The notes under the pieces are model-generated. The model did not search any database and was not told the DNA's origin. It saw only the letters and a program-made list of their open reading frames with translations. The position numbers were made by a program, and so were the translations under genes. Shown one piece after another: positions 6,116 through 8,373 of a stretch of 8,373 bases of DNA (the first letter of the stretch is position 1; each line of letters begins with the position of its first letter). Location of the stretch: assembly GCA_913775215.1 (NCBI GenBank), contig CAJYKO010000018.1, forward strand, positions 1-8,373, written 5' to 3'. Source of the stretch: an uncultured Devosia sp. (lineage in GTDB: Bacteria; Pseudomonadota; Alphaproteobacteria; Rhizobiales; Devosiaceae).

Positions 6116-6344
6116 CCCTCAAATCCCTTGTGGCTCGTGGCAAATTCCGCTTCGGGACCGCCGGCGATGCACCTCGCCAAGCGGCCGGGGGAAGCATGAG
6201 GGTTAGTTAATCAGCTAATTATGACAGTGGAAAGTGTTGTGGCAGCGCAATTTGCCGAACGGTAATGCGGCGGTACGCGACGGGGTTTCAATAGCGGTTG
6301 AGTCAGGTATTCTCCGCCCCGTTTGATTTGCGGGGTTAATCCTG
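6116..6344. promoter_or_regulatory. Divergent intergenic region between nucleotidase and second ThuA-type gene
   Basis: These 229 bp lie between two genes pointing away from each other, so at least two promoters are expected. A locally AT-rich stretch (about 6202-6224) is the best place for promoter elements, but I cannot assign -35/-10 boxes. Other visible structure is a PHO-box-like site (6210-6227), a near-identical inverted 12-mer pair (6139-6150 and 6245-6256), and a weak CCCCG/CGGGG hairpin (6317-6321 with 6331-6335) just ahead of the start at 6345. Confidence 0.5.
6210..6227 (-). promoter_or_regulatory. Candidate half-conserved PHO box upstream of the nucleotidase gene
   Basis: On the - strand this reads CTGTCAT-AATT-AGCTGAT. 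The first heptamer is a perfect match to the PhoB half-site CTGTCAT; the second, at the proper 4-nt spacing, matches at only three of seven positions. It lies 94 bp before the nucleotidase ATG. Phosphate-scavenging genes are often PhoB-controlled, which is the main support. Confidence 0.3.
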
Positions 6345-6995
6345 ATGCGTAGTGCCTTAATCGTTTATGGTGGCTGGGAAGGTCACGATCCCGAGGAATG
6401 CGCGACGATCTATCGTCGCTGGCTGCACGAGGACGGCTATTCGGTGCGGACCGCGACCGAAACCAGCGCCTTCGCCGATCCTTCGATCAGGGACCTCTCG
6501 CTGATCGTTCCGATCTACACCATGAGTAAGATCGCTAAGGAAGAGGTTGAAAATCTCGTCAAGGCCGTCGAAGGCGGCGTGGGCCTGGCGGGGCATCATG
6601 GCGGCATGAGCGATGCGTTCCGTGAGGCGGTGGACTATCAGTTCATGGTCGGCGGGCAGTGGGTCGCGCATCCGGGCAATATTATCGACTACACGGTCGA
6701 CGTGACCAAGCCGGACGACCCGATCATGGACGGCATTCCGGCCAACTTCCCCTATAAGTCCGAACAATATTACATGCATGTCGACCCCTCGAATGAGGTT
6801 TTGGCCACGACAACCTTTACCGGCGAGCATGCGAGCTGGATTGATGGCGTGGTGATGCCCGTCGTGTGGAAGCGGCGGCACGGCCAGGGCAAGGTGTTTC
6901 ACATGACGCTGGGGCATCAGGCCAAAGAGTTCGAGAACGAGAATATGGCCACGATCATGCGCCGCGGCATGAACTGGGCGGCGCGGGACGAATAG
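6345..6995 (+). CDS. Second ThuA-domain protein, divergent subtype
   Basis: This 216-residue, probably cytoplasmic protein carries a ThuA-like fold but differs greatly from the thuA product in this window and is about 45 residues shorter. Visible landmarks are YGGWEGHDP (8-16), a GLAGHHGGMSDAF block (80-92), GGQWVAHPG (103-111), DDPIMDGIP (124-132), EQYYMHVDP (140-148) and HGQGKVFHMTLGHQ (179-192). No signal peptide or membrane segment is seen. The start at 6345 is supported because the first beta strand (SALIVYGG) begins at once; the upstream CGGGG (6331-6335) is only a fair ribosome binding site. ThuA-fold proteins are mostly tied to carbohydrate catabolism, but here the neighbours are a nucleotidase (divergent) and a cytochrome/molybdoenzyme pair 71 bp downstream, so its role is unknown. 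No transporter or dehydrogenase gene accompanies it in the window. Confidence 0.85.
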   Translation: MRSALIVYGGWEGHDPEECATIYRRWLHEDGYSVRTATETSAFADPSIRDLSLIVPIYTMSKIAKEEVENLVKAVEGGVGLAGHHGGMSDAFREAVDYQFMVGGQWVAHPGNIIDYTVDVTKPDDPIMDGIPANFPYKSEQYYMHVDPSNEVLATTTFTGEHASWIDGVVMPVVWKRRHGQGKVFHMTLGHQAKEFENENMATIMRRGMNWAARDE

Positions 6996-7033
6996 GCTCT
7001 CTCTCGAAGGTGAGTTGAAACCCGACCCGTTTT

Positions 7034-7063
7034 GCTCTCGTATCTCAAGCGATTGAGGAGAGC
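7034..7063 (+). promoter_or_regulatory. Hairpin covering the ribosome binding site of the cytochrome b gene
   Basis: GCTCTC (7034-7039) pairs with GAGAGC (7058-7063). Inside it CTCAA (7044-7048) pairs with TTGAG (7053-7057) around a GCGA tetraloop of GNRA type. The Shine-Dalgarno AGGAG (7056-7060) is entirely within the stem. A second upstream segment, GGCTCTC (6995-7001), is also complementary to 7058-7064 and could compete. The pairing is read directly; a control function is inferred. Confidence 0.5.
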
Positions 7064-7066
7064 CGG

Positions 7067-7948
7067 ATGAGTCTGGATTCGAGCAAAGAACAGCCGGTGG
7101 CGATAACGCCGCCGGATTCAAGTCCAGCCAAGGGGCCGCTGGTTTATCGCCAGTCCGTGTGGACGCGGTTGACCCATTGGGTCTGGGTTGTTTGTCTCTT
7201 CTTTCTGCTGCTTTCAGGGCTGCAGATTTTTAATGCCCATCCCGCGCTTTACATCGGCCAGCAATCGGGCTTCGAGTTCGACAATTCCGTGTTTCGGATC
7301 GGAGCGGTGAATACGCCGGCCGGGCCGCGCGGGCAGACGACGGTTTTCGGACAGACTTTCGATACGACCGGCGTGCTTGGGATGAGCGGGACTGCCGAGC
7401 AGCCGACCTATGTGGGCTTTCCCGGCGCGGTGACCATCCCGTCCTATCGTGATCTGGCAACTGGCCGGGTTGTGCATTTCTTCTTCGGCTGGCTGATGGT
7501 GGCGGCGCTCTTCGTCTGGTTTCTGGCGAGCTTCATCAATGGCCATCTCAAGCGTGATATCTTGCCGCGCAGTGGTGATCTCAAGCAACTGCCTAAGGAT
7601 ATTGGGGATCATGCGCGGCTGAAGTTGCATCATGGAAGGCGCTATTCGCCGCTGCAGAAGCTGAGTTACTTCGCAGTCTTTTTTGTATTGTTCCCGCTGA
7701 TCGTGCTGACGGGCCTGACGATGAGCCCTGGTATGGATGCCGCCTGGCCTTGGTTGCTCGATCTTTTTGGCGGACGACAGACGGCGCGGACGATCCATTT
7801 CGGCGTCATGGTGCTGCTAGTTCTATTCTTCATTGTCCATATTCTGATGGTGCTCTTGGCCGGGCCCTTCAACGAACTACGCTCGATGGTTACCGGGTGG
7901 TATCGCACGAGCCCGGGCACGCCTAGGGCTCAAGGAGACAAGCCATGA
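7067..7948 (+). CDS. Di-haem cytochrome b subunit (FdnI/HyaC-like, cytochrome b561 type)
   Basis: This 293-residue inner-membrane protein has four helices: about 33-55, 135-157, 199-219 and 243-266. The loops suggest an N-in topology: the 158-198 loop is rich in Lys, Arg and His (cytoplasmic), while 56-134 is a long Gly/Thr-rich periplasmic insertion. Likely haem ligands are His37 (helix 1), His137 (helix 2) and His244/His258 (helix 4). The 14-residue spacing of the last two equals that of the haem-binding His pair in formate dehydrogenase-N gamma subunit FdnI, so two b haems spanning the membrane are expected. It would pass electrons between the quinone pool and its partner. AGGAG (7056-7060) lies 6 nt before the ATG but is inside a hairpin. 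Its TGA overlaps the ATG of the molybdoenzyme gene, implying translational coupling. The native acceptor or donor is unknown. Confidence 0.88.
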   Translation: MSLDSSKEQPVAITPPDSSPAKGPLVYRQSVWTRLTHWVWVVCLFFLLLSGLQIFNAHPALYIGQQSGFEFDNSVFRIGAVNTPAGPRGQTTVFGQTFDTTGVLGMSGTAEQPTYVGFPGAVTIPSYRDLATGRVVHFFFGWLMVAALFVWFLASFINGHLKRDILPRSGDLKQLPKDIGDHARLKLHHGRRYSPLQKLSYFAVFFVLFPLIVLTGLTMSPGMDAAWPWLLDLFGGRQTARTIHFGVMVLLVLFFIVHILMVLLAGPFNELRSMVTGWYRTSPGTPRAQGDKP

Positions 7949-8373
7949 GCGGCATTATTTTAAACCGCCGCAAACTTCTAGTTGGGTCTGCGGCTCTGGG
8001 ATCGAGCGTGGCGCTGGCCGGCTGCGATCAGTTCGATTTTCTTGGCCAGCGTGGGCACCCGGTTCGCCAGGCGCTTGAGCAGGCCAATGTGTTGACCTAT
8101 CGTGCGCAACGAGCGCTGATCGGCGATCAAACGCTGGCGCGAGAATATGCTGCGAGTGAAATCCGGCAGGGGATGAAGCCGAATGGTTCAACCGAGCCGA
8201 CGACGCCGGAATATATCTTCCTCAAGATGCAGAACTTTGCGTCCTACAAGCTGACGATCAAGGGCATGGTCGAGCGCGAGGTTTCGTTCTCGCTCGATGA
8301 GTTGCGCAACATGCCGGCGCGGAGCCAGATCACGCGACATGACTGCGTGGAGGGCTGGAGTTGTATCGCCAAG
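7945..8373 (+). CDS. Tat-exported molybdopterin oxidoreductase (sulfite oxidase/MsrP fold), N-terminal part
   Basis: The first 143 residues are visible; the gene runs off the right edge. The N-terminus MSGIILNRRKLLVGSAALGSS carries twin arginines (Arg8-Arg9) and a hydrophobic stretch, a Tat signal as expected for a folded Mo-cofactor enzyme. It leads to LAGC (24-27), a lipobox that would make Cys27 a lipidated N-terminus, with Asp28 at position +2. In E. coli an Asp there keeps lipoproteins in the inner membrane; whether that rule holds here is unknown. The mature part enters the molybdopterin-binding domain with YIFLKMQNFASYKLTIKG and RHDCVEGWSC (131-140), in which Cys134 should be the Mo ligand. 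It overlaps the cytochrome b gene by 4 bp (ATGA). Substrate (sulfite, methionine sulfoxide or another S/N-oxide) cannot be decided from this part. Confidence 0.88.
   Translation, partial: MSGIILNRRKLLVGSAALGSSVALAGCDQFDFLGQRGHPVRQALEQANVLTYRAQRALIGDQTLAREYAASEIRQGMKPNGSTEPTTPEYIFLKMQNFASYKLTIKGMVEREVSFSLDELRNMPARSQITRHDCVEGWSCIAK

Noticed and set aside
6357..7121. 254-codon - strand frame opposite the second ThuA gene
   Set aside because: No domain is recognisable and the + strand encodes conserved motifs; it also overlaps the start of the cytochrome b gene.

Overview
The window looks like ordinary chromosome of a GC-rich alphaproteobacterium of the Hyphomicrobiales (rhizobial) type, possibly Devosia-like. 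The lineage is an inference from gene content (a thu-type disaccharide operon, a cytochrome b plus Tat-exported molybdenum enzyme pair) and from the short palindromic repeats between genes. No rRNA, tRNA, transposase, phage gene or CRISPR array is visible.

Left block (1-3430, all + strand): the end of a trehalose/disaccharide utilisation operon in the order of the rhizobial thuEFGKAB system. It holds the C-terminus of a sugar ABC permease (thuG-like), the MalK-type ATPase (thuK-like), thuA, and the Gfo/Idh/MocA-type oxidoreductase thuB, and ends at a strong hairpin terminator. In rhizobia this system imports trehalose and related disaccharides, and ThuA and ThuB are needed to assimilate them through 3-keto derivatives. 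Both gaps flanking thuA carry palindromic elements: a 62-bp element with perfect 24-bp arms between thuK and thuA, and a run of hairpins between thuA and thuB.

Middle block (3446-6115): a small convergent gene of unknown function on the - strand; then, on + strand, a small GlsB/YeaQ-type three-helix membrane protein and a stand-alone response-regulator receiver; then, convergent on the - strand, a secreted UshA-type 5'-nucleotidase. Bidirectional hairpin terminators separate the convergent pairs at 3399-3430 and 4464-4494.

Right block (6345-8373, + strand): after a 229-bp divergent intergenic region comes a second, quite different ThuA-domain protein. It is followed by a four-helix di-haem cytochrome b that overlaps by 4 bp the start of a Tat-signal lipoprotein of the sulfite-oxidase (molybdopterin) fold, cut by the window edge. 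The last two form a translationally coupled membrane redox module resembling MsrPQ/YedYZ in logic, but with an FdnI/HyaC-type cytochrome b. A hairpin covers the ribosome binding site of the cytochrome gene.

The most unusual items are the cytochrome b/molybdo-lipoprotein pair with its masked ribosome binding site, the unexplained second ThuA protein beside it, and the palindromic elements inside the thu operon. I found no clear evidence of a wholly new system.
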